The notes under the pieces: generated by a model | What the model was told of the DNA's origin: nothing | Databases searched by the model: none | The model's input: only the letters and a program-made list of their open reading frames with translations | Part shown: positions 1 through 8,633 of the stretch, piece after piece | Layout: each line of letters starts with the position of its first letter | Numbering within the stretch: position 1 is the first letter of the stretch | Program-made: the position numbers and the translations under genes | Assembly: GCF_000005825.2 (NCBI RefSeq) | Contig: NC_013791.2 | Location: 682,001 to 746,000 of the forward strand | Source: Alkalihalophilus pseudofirmus OF4 | GTDB taxonomy: Bacteria > Bacillota > Bacilli > Bacillales > Bacillaceae_D | Reading direction: 5' to 3' | DNA length: 64,000 nt

Positions 1-935
1 AATCGGGTAAGCAGCTTAAGCTATCTAAAGGGGTTCATCTGGTCATTGATCATGCTCGTTTTCCTTTAAGTCAAGCGGTTTATTTTGATACTGAAAAAGA
101 TGGCCGAATGATATTTGCTATTCCTCGTGACGGGAAAACGTACGTTGGAACAACCGATACGTACTATGAGGCTGACATCGCTCACCCAAGAATGACGATA
201 GCTGACCGCGATTACATATTAGAGGCCGCGAATTTTATGTTCCCTTCCCTGCATTTAACTCCAGAAGATGTTGAGTCGAGCTGGACTGGGCTCAGACCTT
301 TGATTTATGAAGAAGGAAAAAGTGCTTCAGAAGTGTCACGTAAGGATGAAGTATTTACCTCTGATTCCGGCCTTTTGTCTATTGCAGGCGGGAAGTTGAC
401 AGGATACCGAAAAATGGCTGAGCGTGTCGTGGATGACGTTTGTAAAAAGCTTAGTATAAAAGCAGTCTGCCAAACGGATTCGATTACTTTGTCTGGCGGC
501 CATGTAGGCGGGATTGACCAATTTCAAGCATTTTTAGAGCAGCAAACAAGAGAAGGAGTCCGTCTTGGGCTTTCAGAAAGTACAGCTTATTCCCTCTCAA
601 AATTATATGGCTCGAATGTGACGAAAGTATATGCCTGTTTTAGACAGACCAAAAGACATGCCGAAGCATTCCATTTACCAAAAGAATTACTAGCTCAATT
701 AAGGTATGGAATAGAAGAGGAAATGGTCGCAACGCCGCTTGATTTCTTTAACCGCAGAACGGGAGCTTTATTCTTTAACATCCATTGGGTGATTAAACAT
801 AAAGAAGCTGTTCTCCGCTATATGAAATCAGTGTTTGAGTGGAGCGAAGAAGAAGCGGCGATGCATGAAGAAGAGTTAAATAGAGAGATTTACTATGCTC
901 GAACACCGGTAGCTGACGAGAATAAGCCAGTATAA
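1..935 (+). CDS. glpD: Aerobic glycerol-3-phosphate dehydrogenase, C-terminal part
   Basis: The gene enters from the left edge; reading in frame from base 3 gives about 310 residues without a start codon. GlpD is a membrane-associated FAD enzyme that oxidises glycerol-3-phosphate to dihydroxyacetone phosphate and passes electrons to quinone. The visible part holds the family segments FAIPRDGKTYVGTTDT, WTGLRPLI and SIAGGKLTGYRKMAERVVD, followed by the C-terminal helical domain. Full-length Bacillus GlpD is about 555 residues, so roughly the first 45 percent is missing. A hairpin terminator begins at the stop codon, so it is the last gene of its transcript. Confidence 0.93.
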   Translation, partial: SGKQLKLSKGVHLVIDHARFPLSQAVYFDTEKDGRMIFAIPRDGKTYVGTTDTYYEADIAHPRMTIADRDYILEAANFMFPSLHLTPEDVESSWTGLRPLIYEEGKSASEVSRKDEVFTSDSGLLSIAGGKLTGYRKMAERVVDDVCKKLSIKAVCQTDSITLSGGHVGGIDQFQAFLEQQTREGVRLGLSESTAYSLSKLYGSNVTKVYACFRQTKRHAEAFHLPKELLAQLRYGIEEEMVATPLDFFNRRTGALFFNIHWVIKHKEAVLRYMKSVFEWSEEEAAMHEEELNREIYYARTPVADENKPV

Positions 936-969
936 GGCGTACAAGAAGTACGTCTTATCTTTTTTTTTT
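934..969 (+). terminator. Rho-independent terminator of glpD
   Basis: A 9-bp stem (934-942 with 948-956, one G-U pair) with an AAGAA loop is followed by a T-run reaching 969. The stem starts within the glpD stop codon. Confidence 0.85.
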
Positions 970-1049
970 GCCCTTAGAGTAATTTGTAAGACATAGATAT
1001 TTAATTGCTAAGAGGTTTCTCCGGTGTGGTGTGGAATAGTATATAATGT

Positions 1050-1081
1050 CTAGGAGAGATTCGAACTAGGAGAGGTTCGAC
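1050..1081 (+). repeat. 16-bp tandem duplication in the pgcA leader
   Basis: Two adjacent 16-base units, CTAGGAGAGATTCGAA and CTAGGAGAGGTTCGAC, differ at two positions. They sit between a TATAAT-like box at 1042-1047 and the pgcA ribosome binding site. I see no good -35 element for that box, so the promoter is uncertain. Each unit carries an AGGAGAG sequence resembling a Shine-Dalgarno without a following start. Confidence 0.6.
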
Positions 1082-1113
1082 TTAGAAATGATCGAGTAGA
1101 GAGGGGAAATGAT

Positions 1114-2850
1114 ATGAATTGGAGAGCTCGCTACGCGAGATGGATCAACTTCCATGCGCTAGAAAAGGAACTAAAAGAAACTTTAACTAAGATTGAAAGT
1201 AATGAAGAAGCCTTAGAAGATTGTTTTTATAAAGATCTAGAATTCGGCACGGGCGGCATGCGTGGTGAAATTGGCCCAGGTCCTAACCGAATGAATACAT
1301 ATACAATACGCAGAGCAGCTAAAGGCCTTGCTCTTTTCATTGAGGCACAAGGTGAGGAGGCAAAGAATAGAGGCGTAGTCATTGCTTATGATTCAAGACA
1401 CAAATCACCTGAATTTGCAAAGGAAGCGGCGCTGACTCTTGGAAAACACGGTGTGAAGACGTATTTATTCCTTGACCTTAGACCGACGCCAGAACTGTCC
1501 TATGCGGTTCGTAAGTTAAACGCATATGGCGGAATTGTTGTGACAGCTAGTCATAATCCTCCAGAGTACAACGGATTTAAAGTGTACGGCCCAGATGGCG
1601 GTCAGCTTCCGCCGGGTCCTGCAGATGAGCTTGTCCGTTATGTAAATGGAATTGAAGATGAGCTGACGATTGAAGTGGCGGATGAATTAGAACTTAAGGC
1701 AGAGCGCTTATTACAAATCGTTGCTGAAAATGTAGACAATGCCTACAACGAAGAGCTTAAAACAATTGTTGTGAATCCTGATCTCCTTAAAGAAGTTGGA
1801 GGAAATGTGAAAATTATCTTTACTCCGCTCCATGGTACAGCAAATGTATCAGTGAGACGTGTACTAGAGGAGACAGGCTTTACCGATGTCACTGTCGTAG
1901 CTGAGCAAGAGCTGCCAGATCCGCAATTTTCTACGGTGAAATCGCCTAATCCAGAGGAGCATGCTGCTTTTGAACTGGCAATTCAGTATGGTGAAAAAGA
2001 GGGCGCAGACCTGCTGCTTGCAACCGACCCTGATGCTGATCGCGTTGGTCTTGCAGTGAAAAATAATGACGGGGAATATGTCGTATTGACAGGTAACCAA
2101 ACAGGTGCCCTTTTGCTTGATTATATTTTGAGTCAAAAAGAGAAGCAAGGGACCCTCCCTGCTAACGGAATTGTAATGAAAACAATCGTTACTTCAGAAT
2201 TAGGCCGAGCCATTGCAGAACACTACGGTATGACGGCAATGGATACACTAACCGGCTTTAAATTTATAGGAGAGAAAATTGCTCAATTTGAACAAACAGG
2301 TGAGCATACCTTCTTATTTGGGTACGAAGAAAGCTATGGCTATTTAATTGGTGATTTCGTACGCGATAAAGATGCAGTTCAAGCCTGCTTAGCTGCGGCT
2401 GAATTAGCTGCTTACTACAAGTCTCGTCAAATGACGGTGTATGAAGGATTACTTGAGTTGTATGAGAAATACGGATACTACCAAGAGTCATTGCAGTCAC
2501 TTACGCTAAAAGGAAAAGCAGGTATCGAGAAAATACAGTCGATTATTTCTTCCTTTAGAACAGAGCCGCCAGTTGAAATTGCTGGTAACCGAGTGGCCTA
2601 TATTGAAGACTATCAATCGAGCCAATCAATGAATGTCGCAATAGCTGAACCAAGTATGATTCAGCTTCCAAAATCAAATGTTTTAAAATACAAGTTAGAG
2701 GATGGCTCTTGGTTCTGCATAAGACCATCCGGTACAGAGCCAAAAGTGAAATTCTATTTTGGGGTCCAAAAGAATTCATTAGAAGAAAGCCGGCTAAGTT
2801 TACAAGAGTTAGAGCTAGCTGTTATGAACCGTGTACATGCCTTAAGTTAA
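1114..2850 (+). CDS. pgcA: Phosphoglucomutase (alpha-D-phosphohexomutase family)
   Basis: 578 residues, close to the roughly 581 of B. subtilis PgcA. It interconverts glucose-6-phosphate and glucose-1-phosphate, feeding UDP-glucose for glucolipids, teichoic acid glycosylation and exopolysaccharide. All four family signatures are visible: the phosphoserine loop [13 protein letters not shown] (Ser146), the metal loop DPDADR (Asp305, 307, 309), the sugar-binding [12 protein letters not shown] segment, and the C-terminal phosphate-binding [13 protein letters not shown]. The ATG follows a GAGGGG site. Monocistronic, with terminators on both sides. Confidence 0.94.
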   Translation: MNWRARYARWINFHALEKELKETLTKIESNEEALEDCFYKDLEFGTGGMRGEIGPGPNRMNTYTIRRAAKGLALFIEAQGEEAKNRGVVIAYDSRHKSPEFAKEAALTLGKHGVKTYLFLDLRPTPELSYAVRKLNAYGGIVVTASHNPPEYNGFKVYGPDGGQLPPGPADELVRYVNGIEDELTIEVADELELKAERLLQIVAENVDNAYNEELKTIVVNPDLLKEVGGNVKIIFTPLHGTANVSVRRVLEETGFTDVTVVAEQELPDPQFSTVKSPNPEEHAAFELAIQYGEKEGADLLLATDPDADRVGLAVKNNDGEYVVLTGNQTGALLLDYILSQKEKQGTLPANGIVMKTIVTSELGRAIAEHYGMTAMDTLTGFKFIGEKIAQFEQTGEHTFLFGYEESYGYLIGDFVRDKDAVQACLAAAELAAYYKSRQMTVYEGLLELYEKYGYYQESLQSLTLKGKAGIEKIQSIISSFRTEPPVEIAGNRVAYIEDYQSSQSMNVAIAEPSMIQLPKSNVLKYKLEDGSWFCIRPSGTEPKVKFYFGVQKNSLEESRLSLQELELAVMNRVHALS

Positions 2851-2858
2851 TCTTTAAG

Positions 2859-2896
2859 AAAGCTATAGATCCTTTATAAGGGTTTGTAGCTTTTTT
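2859..2896 (+). terminator. Rho-independent terminator of pgcA
   Basis: A 14-bp stem (2859-2872 with 2880-2893, some G-U pairs) is followed by a T-run, nine bases after the pgcA stop. Confidence 0.85.
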
Positions 2897-2966
2897 AGTT
2901 TACTAAAAGCTGTATGATCCAATGTTTTCCTGTTAAAATAGCGTAAAACTACAGAGGAGAGATCCC

Positions 2967-3980
2967 ATGATTACCTATCCCTACTTAAAACAAAGCGCGA
3001 CAATTGGAGTGACTGCCCCTTCATCAGGGGTCCCAGACAATCTTCATCCTCTTTTAAAGCAAGCTTGTACACGACTTGAAGCAAAAGGGTATCAAATTAG
3101 GAGAGGGACAACAGCCTGGACTCAACAAAAAGCAAGATCCGCTTCTGCTGAAAAACGAGCAGAAGAGTTTAACAGTATAATGGCTGATCCGGATATTGAT
3201 GCGATCATTCCACCATGGGGCGGAGAATTGTTAATTGAAATGCTGGATGGTGTAGATTTTAAAGCGATACAGCCTAAATGGGTGCTTGGATATTCTGATG
3301 TGAGTCTATTGCTGTTAGCAATCACACTGAAAACAGGCATAGCTACTGCTCATGGAACGAATTTAGTCGACCTGCGGGGAGAAGAGTCAGATGAAATAAC
3401 AGCCATGTGGGAACATGTTTTATGTACAAAGAAAGGGGAGGGTATTGTTCAGCAATCATCTGATTTCTATCAAAAAGAGTGGAATTTCGAAGAACCTAGT
3501 CCGCACATCTTTCATTTAACGGAACCGACAACTTGGAGGGCAGTCAATGATGAGAAAGTTGTTCTAGAGGGAAGATTACTTGGCGGCTGTATTGATGTCA
3601 TCAGACATTTAATTGGAACACCTTATGGAGATGTAAGGAAGTTTTATAGTCAGTTTGGTGAAGGAAAGCCGATTATTTGGTATTTGGAAAACTGTGAATT
3701 AACGACAACGGATTTAAAAAGAACGCTTGTGCATATGAAATTAGCTGGATGGTTCGATCAGTGTACTGGCATTATGTTTGGCAGAAGCGGTGCAAATCAG
3801 CCTGTGCAAGATTATACAGTGCATGATGTGTACAGCGAATTACAAACAGAGCTTGGAATTCCCGTCGTGTATGACATTGATTGCGGTCATATGCCGCCGC
3901 AGCTCACATTGATAAATGGTGCTTATGCTAAAGTGTTAGTGGACCGTGGCAGTGGCATGGTTGAACAATCTTTTATTTGA
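2967..3980 (+). CDS. S66-family serine peptidase, MccF/LD-carboxypeptidase-like
   Basis: 337 residues, probably cytoplasmic because no signal peptide is visible. Family S66 contains LD-carboxypeptidases of murein recycling and MccF, which cleaves the microcin C nucleotide-peptide bond. The Ser-Glu-His triad can be placed: Ser110 in GYSD, Glu241 in WYLENCE, His308 in DCGHMPPQ. This spacing is closer to MccF (Ser118, Glu243, His311) than to LdcA as I recall them. The N-terminal APSSG and the PPWGG segment are also typical. Start is ATG with GAGGAGA upstream. It stands alone, so context does not decide between peptidoglycan recycling and antibiotic detoxification. Confidence 0.85.
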   Translation: MITYPYLKQSATIGVTAPSSGVPDNLHPLLKQACTRLEAKGYQIRRGTTAWTQQKARSASAEKRAEEFNSIMADPDIDAIIPPWGGELLIEMLDGVDFKAIQPKWVLGYSDVSLLLLAITLKTGIATAHGTNLVDLRGEESDEITAMWEHVLCTKKGEGIVQQSSDFYQKEWNFEEPSPHIFHLTEPTTWRAVNDEKVVLEGRLLGGCIDVIRHLIGTPYGDVRKFYSQFGEGKPIIWYLENCELTTTDLKRTLVHMKLAGWFDQCTGIMFGRSGANQPVQDYTVHDVYSELQTELGIPVVYDIDCGHMPPQLTLINGAYAKVLVDRGSGMVEQSFI

Positions 3981-4012
3981 GCATGATCTTAGTACTCTCC
4001 TATTAATTGTTC

Positions 4013-4041
4013 TCATGAATTGTCTTACCCTCTCATAAAAT
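4013..4041 (+). promoter_or_regulatory. Candidate sigma-E promoter of spoVR
   Basis: TCATGAAT at 4013-4020 and CATAAAAT at 4034-4041, separated by 13 bases, resemble the mother-cell sigma-E elements. B. subtilis spoVR is known to be sigma-E dependent. The match is by eye only. Confidence 0.45.
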
Positions 4042-4074
4042 GAAGGAAGCAGCATTTAGGAGGGGGATTTTAAA

Positions 4075-5484
4075 ATGAATGAGAACTGGAAGGAGCTCGA
4101 ATATGCAATTGCTGAAATCACAGAAATTGCTGAAGGCTTTGGACTAGATTTTTATGAAATGAGATATGAGATTTGCCCTGCGGAAATTATCTATACATTT
4201 GGTGCCTATGGAATGCCGACACGTTATTCACATTGGAGCTTTGGAAAACAATTTCATAAAATGAAGCTGCAATATGACCTCGGCCTCAGTAAAATCTATG
4301 AGCTCGTTATTAACTCAGACCCTTGTTATGCGTTTTTACTAGACAGCAATTCGTTAATTCAAAATAAATTAATTGTTGCTCACGTCCTGGCACATTGTGA
4401 CTTCTTTAAAAATAATGTAAGGTTTTCAAATACAAGAAGAGATATGGTAGAGAGTATGAGTGCAACCGCAGACCGAATTGCGCACTATGAGCATGTGTAT
4501 GGAAAAGAAGAAGTGGAGAATTTTTTAGATGCGGTACTTGCGATTCAAGAACATATTGACCCAAGCCTCGTTCGTCCGAAGCTGGCATGGAGCAAGGATG
4601 ACGATGAAGATAGTACGATCGTAAAAAAACGAGGCGATTATGATGATCTTTGGTCTCTTGATCAGAAAGCAAAAACAGAAGAGATAAAACCAAAAAAACG
4701 AAAGTTTCCTCCTAGCCCGGAAAAAGATATTCTCCTGTTTATTGAAGAATACAGCCGTGAACTTGAACCGTGGCAGCGTGATATATTAACCATGATGCGA
4801 GAGGAAATGCTCTATTTCTGGCCGCAGTTAGAAACGAAAATCATGAATGAAGGCTGGGCATCATTTTGGCATGCTAGAATCTTACGAGAAACGGACCTTA
4901 CAAGTGAGGAGACCATTGAATATGCAAAATTAAATGCAGGCGTTGTTCAGCCTTCAAAAACGTCAATTAACCCTTATTATTTAGGGCTTAAAATCTTTGA
5001 GGATATTGAAGAGCGGTATAATAATCCAACAAAAGAAATGCAGGAGCGGCAAGGTGTAAAACCTGGCAGCGGACGTGAAAAAATGTATGAAGTAAGAGAA
5101 ATCGAATCGGATATTTCTTTTATAAGAAACTATTTAACCAAAGATCTTGTGATGCGTGAAGATATGTATCTATTCCAAAAACAAGGTGCGGAATATAAGG
5201 TAGTAGATAAAGAGTGGGAACATGTCAGAGACCAGCTTGCCTCCTCAAGAGTAAATGGAGGGTTTCCTTATTTATCGGTAACCGATGGAGACTATTTAAA
5301 GAACGGTGAACTCTACATTACTCATGCATTTGAAGGAACAGAGCTTGATGTCAGTTACCTAGAAAAAGTTCTTCCATATTTATATCAACTATGGGGAAGA
5401 ACCGTTCATATCGAATCAATTATCAATGAGAAACAAATTACATTTATCTATGATGGCAAGAAGGTACACCGTAAGTATTTATAA
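4075..5484 (+). CDS. spoVR: Stage V sporulation protein R
   Basis: 469 residues, matching B. subtilis SpoVR (about 468). The family is involved in spore cortex formation in the mother cell; its biochemical activity is not established. Conserved segments include the N-terminal [31 protein letters not shown], the [12 protein letters not shown] core and a C-terminal domain with [19 protein letters not shown] charged linker lies near residues 180-215. The start has a strong AGGAGGGGG site. Single gene between the S66 peptidase and a terminator, with a sigma-E-like promoter upstream. Confidence 0.95.
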   Translation: MNENWKELEYAIAEITEIAEGFGLDFYEMRYEICPAEIIYTFGAYGMPTRYSHWSFGKQFHKMKLQYDLGLSKIYELVINSDPCYAFLLDSNSLIQNKLIVAHVLAHCDFFKNNVRFSNTRRDMVESMSATADRIAHYEHVYGKEEVENFLDAVLAIQEHIDPSLVRPKLAWSKDDDEDSTIVKKRGDYDDLWSLDQKAKTEEIKPKKRKFPPSPEKDILLFIEEYSRELEPWQRDILTMMREEMLYFWPQLETKIMNEGWASFWHARILRETDLTSEETIEYAKLNAGVVQPSKTSINPYYLGLKIFEDIEERYNNPTKEMQERQGVKPGSGREKMYEVREIESDISFIRNYLTKDLVMREDMYLFQKQGAEYKVVDKEWEHVRDQLASSRVNGGFPYLSVTDGDYLKNGELYITHAFEGTELDVSYLEKVLPYLYQLWGRTVHIESIINEKQITFIYDGKKVHRKYL

Positions 5485-5541
5485 GCTTGTAAGAGGTTGG
5501 GATTGAAGTAAGGTCTATAAATTCTGAAGTCTGGTGTGTAT

Positions 5542-5576
5542 AAAAGGCGACTCTAATAAAAAAGGTCGTCTTTTTG
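5542..5576 (+). terminator. Terminator downstream of spoVR
   Basis: A 10-bp stem (5542-5551 with 5565-5574, one G-U pair) runs into a T-run. Confidence 0.75.
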
Positions 5577-5610
5577 CGTTTTTTGATTTTGAACTTAATT
5601 ATTTGTGTAT

Positions 5611-5652
5611 TCACTCCGTTGATTAGGGCGAAAGGCAATCGAATTCGGGGAT
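5611..5652 (+). repeat. Decayed 5' fragment of the structured Bacillus repeat
   Basis: This stretch reads CTCCGTTGATTAGGGCG followed by AAAGGCAATCGAATTCGGGG. It aligns with the first 40 bases of the complete copy at 29698-29823 (CTCCGTTGATTGGAGCG, then GAAGGCAATCGACTCCTGCGGG) and then diverges. It is a truncated, mutated relic about 190 bases upstream of a full copy. The remaining bases of the 5485-6173 gap show no gene that I can support. Confidence 0.65.
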
Positions 5653-5797
5653 GGCTTTTGAAGGAGTTGAAAAGCTGTCAAACATTCTGGTTAGTTTAAG
5701 GTTGCCGCTCCTGAAAGATGCTTCGCTTTTATATTAGCTTCACTATAAAGATAAGTCACTGAATCGTTCAAGGAGGATGATACTTAACAACCTATTA

Positions 5798-5932
5798 GCT
5801 CCGTTGATAGGAGCGGAAGGCGCCGACTCCTGCGGGAAGTGCGTGACCAGGGAAGACCCCACAGGAGCGTAGCGACGAGGAGGCTTGCGGACCGCCCGCG
5901 GAAAGCGTGTGCCTGCAGAGGAAATCAACAAC
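5798..5932 (+). repeat. Structured intergenic repeat, full copy A
   Basis: About 135 bases, GC-rich against AT-rich surroundings. It opens with CTCCGTTGAT and closes with ATCAACAAC, giving terminal inverted arms GTTGAT/ATCAAC. An internal hairpin is formed by CTCCTG and CAGGAG, and there is an outer GGCGC/GTGCC-type stem. Most of its length matches 29698-29823. It belongs to a dispersed repeat type I recognise from many Bacillaceae genomes (GACTCCTGCGGG ... ACCGCCCGCGGAAAGCG). It has no coding capacity. Confidence 0.85.
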
Positions 5933-6173
5933 TAATGTAAGGGGAGACATTGTTTTCATTTTCCTCACTGAAGAATTTGTACTGTTCATCAATTAGCATT
6001 AACCCAATGTACAATGTACATAGCGCTAATCTAGTGTTTCGTTTTGTACAAGCCTAATCTCATGCGAAGACGTATATTTCCTCTGCTCTTTGTTTAAACT
6101 AACCTTTGTATCATGGTTAATGGTACATATTACCGGGTATAAGTTTTAAAAATTGAATTGGAGGAATTTATAA

Positions 6174-6683
6174 ATGAAGATGTTAAAAATGTTTTTAATG
6201 AGCATTGGGTTAATCACGATTCTAGCTGCTTGTGGAGGGAATAATAATGTAGATGAGCCTCCAGCAGATGCGCCTGTAGAAGAAGACGATACAATGTTTG
6301 ATGATAACGATGACGCTTCTGCACCGGATGAAACTGGTGATACAAATGGAGAAGAGGGCAGTTATGCATTCACTTCTTTCGATTTAGATGTGGAGTATCA
6401 AGATAACCAAGAGGTCGATGTTGATTATGAAAGCGAACAAGACGGAATGGAAGCAAAGTATCGCAACGACTTTGAAGGAATTGACCTTGAAGGCGATGAA
6501 GCGATGCAGGAGCTTGAGGCCTACTTCACTCAGTTAGATTTTGATTCAGCTGCAGCAGATGAAGAGGTCATTGACCAAGTGATGTCCGTCTTTAATTTAG
6601 ATCCATCTTACACTGAATTTGAACTAGAAGTTGATTTTGCAGATGGAACAGAAAAGGAATACAAAGCGCAAGGCAATCAATAA
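6174..6683 (+). CDS. YusW-like acidic lipoprotein
   Basis: 169 residues with a lipoprotein signal ending in ILAAC (Cys20). A very acidic linker (residues 28-62, rich in Asp, Glu and Pro) follows, then a C-terminal domain from about residue 64 (YAFTSFDLDVEYQDNQEVDVDYES) that resembles the YusW family. The protein should be anchored on the outside of the membrane. The marked acidity fits an alkaliphile or halotolerant. Its function is unknown. GGAGGA precedes the ATG; the gene is monocistronic with its own terminator. Confidence 0.75.
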   Translation: MKMLKMFLMSIGLITILAACGGNNNVDEPPADAPVEEDDTMFDDNDDASAPDETGDTNGEEGSYAFTSFDLDVEYQDNQEVDVDYESEQDGMEAKYRNDFEGIDLEGDEAMQELEAYFTQLDFDSAAADEEVIDQVMSVFNLDPSYTEFELEVDFADGTEKEYKAQGNQ

Positions 6684-6693
6684 ATACAAACAG

Positions 6694-6720
6694 ACACATC
6701 ACTTCGGTGGTGTGTTTTTT
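6694..6720 (+). terminator. Terminator of the YusW-like gene
   Basis: A 9-bp stem (6694-6702 with 6707-6715) closed by a TTCG tetraloop, then a run of T. Confidence 0.9.
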
Positions 6721-6756
6721 ATAGGTTATAACTGACAGAAAATTTAAAATAGACTG

Positions 6757-6786
6757 TTGACTAGGTGCTTGTCTTCGAAGTATGAT
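6757..6786 (+). promoter_or_regulatory. Sigma-A promoter of the ABC exporter operon
   Basis: TTGACT at 6757-6762 and TATGAT at 6781-6786 with an 18-base spacer, 75 bases upstream of the first exporter gene. Confidence 0.6.
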
Positions 6787-6860
6787 TAAATTTGCTCCAA
6801 AAATCATTCGAGTTACGAATGAATAAGGGGAAATCTGGATAATAAAAGGCGGGTGTACAT

Positions 6861-8618
6861 ATGGATACGTTTAAGCGCTTAAAGAGCTTTTATTGGCCTT
6901 ATAAAAATTACTTTATTTGGTCGCTTGTTGCCTTAATAGGTGTAACAGGAATGACCGTTATGTATCCAATTATTTTGCAATATACAATTGATCATGCTGT
7001 ACTTGGCGGTCAGTATGAGGTCATCCCTTATCTCGTTTTAGGCTTGATCGCTGTCATGGCTGTTAAAGGGGTTGCTGTCTATATCCATCAATATTTGGGG
7101 GATTTGTTTGGTATTACAGCGGTTCATCGTTTACGGAATTCGTTATATGAGAAACTTCAATTCTTACCATTCCGTTATTATGACAATGCTAAAACAGGCG
7201 ATTTAATGTCACGTCTAACAGGAGATGTGGAGACGTTTCGTTTCTTCTTATCATTCGGTTGTGCGCAGCTTGTAAACTTTGTTCTCCTTGTCGGCTTTAG
7301 TATGGGGGTTATGTTTTACTACTCTGTTCCACTGACACTTGTGACGATGGTGATGCTGCCCTTCCTAGCTGTAGTCGTTTGGAAGTTTGATAAGCGGGTC
7401 CATCCTGGATTTCGGGGAATTCGTAAATCTCTCGCAAGGCTTAACACAAAAGTGCAAGAGAATGTAAGCGGGGTTCATACGGTTAAAGCTCTTTCACAGG
7501 AAGATGAAGAAATTTCAAGGTTTGATCAGACCAATGATGATTATAAACAAAAGCACTTAGATATTTCTAAAATATGGGGAAATTACTTTCCGTTGATGGA
7601 GTTCATTGGAAATCTATCGGCTGTTTTTCTGCTTGCTTTTGGAGGATATCTGGTCATTCAAGGAAGCCTCCAGCCAGGTGAGTTAGTCGCTTTCTTTAGT
7701 TTAGTTTGGTATATTATCGGGCCGATTATGAACTTAGGTTTTATTATTAATATGTTTTCACAATCTAAAGCTTCAGGTGAGCGCTTGTTAGAGATTCTTG
7801 ATGAAGAGGAGAGGCTGGATGCTGCAGATAGAAAAAAAGAGAGCGGCAATCCACGCTTAGTAGGGGAAGTCTCTTTTAAGGATGTCAGCTTGCATTACGG
7901 AGAGAGTGATCGTCCGGCTTTAAGCAGCTTGACTTTTCATGCCGGAGAAGGGAAAACGATTGGCTTAGTCGGTGCGACCGGTTCAGGTAAATCTAGTATC
8001 GCTCAATTGATTACAAGGTTTTATGAAAAAAGCTCAGGTGAGATTACGATAGATGGCAAACCGATAGAAAATTATTCACTAAGCCACTTGAGACATCATA
8101 TTGGAACTGTGATGCAGGAAACGTTTCTTTTCTCCTCGACCATTCGTGATAACTTAGCATACGGTCGTCCTGATGCTTCAATGGAAGAAATTATTGCTGC
8201 AAGTATCCGGGCTGATGCTCACGAATTTATAACGGAACTGCCTGATGGATATGATACCGTGCTCGGTGAACGTGGTCTTGGATTATCTGGAGGTCAAAAG
8301 CAGCGTATTGCGATTGCTCGCGCGATTATTATGAATCCAAGCATTCTTATTTTAGATGACGCAACAAGTGCGGTTGATATGCAGACAGAAGTGAAAATTC
8401 AGCAAGCATTTCGCGAGCTGATGAAGGGGCGTACCACGTTTATCATCGCTCACCGAATCTCTTCTGTAAAACAGGCAGATGAGATCTTGGTGCTAGATCG
8501 AGGTGAAATCGTAGAGCGCGGCACTCATAAACAATTACTTCAACACAAAGAGGGATTATACCGAAGAATTTACGATATCCAAAACCAAGACCAAGAATAT
8601 GTGTTGCAACAAGCATAA
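6861..8618 (+). CDS. ABC exporter half-transporter, noncanonical ATPase subunit (YfiB/BmrC-like)
   Basis: 585 residues: an N-terminal six-helix type I exporter domain (about 15-310) and a C-terminal ATPase domain. Walker A GATGSGKS is at 371-378, the signature LSGGQ at 475-479, and Walker B LILDD ends at Asp499-Asp500. The catalytic Glu after Walker B is therefore replaced by Asp500, as in the degenerate-site subunit of heterodimeric exporters such as BmrC or TM287. The partner gene starts 15 bases downstream with a complementary defect. Probable role: drug or lipid export from the membrane. I cannot tell whether YfiB or BmrC is the closer relative. Confidence 0.88.
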   Translation: MDTFKRLKSFYWPYKNYFIWSLVALIGVTGMTVMYPIILQYTIDHAVLGGQYEVIPYLVLGLIAVMAVKGVAVYIHQYLGDLFGITAVHRLRNSLYEKLQFLPFRYYDNAKTGDLMSRLTGDVETFRFFLSFGCAQLVNFVLLVGFSMGVMFYYSVPLTLVTMVMLPFLAVVVWKFDKRVHPGFRGIRKSLARLNTKVQENVSGVHTVKALSQEDEEISRFDQTNDDYKQKHLDISKIWGNYFPLMEFIGNLSAVFLLAFGGYLVIQGSLQPGELVAFFSLVWYIIGPIMNLGFIINMFSQSKASGERLLEILDEEERLDAADRKKESGNPRLVGEVSFKDVSLHYGESDRPALSSLTFHAGEGKTIGLVGATGSGKSSIAQLITRFYEKSSGEITIDGKPIENYSLSHLRHHIGTVMQETFLFSSTIRDNLAYGRPDASMEEIIAASIRADAHEFITELPDGYDTVLGERGLGLSGGQKQRIAIARAIIMNPSILILDDATSAVDMQTEVKIQQAFRELMKGRTTFIIAHRISSVKQADEILVLDRGEIVERGTHKQLLQHKEGLYRRIYDIQNQDQEYVLQQA

Positions 8619-8633
8619 GGAGGTGTAGCAATT

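Noticed and set aside
5743-5992. Minus-strand ORFs of 62 and 65 codons
   Set aside because: They are readings of the GC-rich repeat copy A and lack ribosome binding sites.
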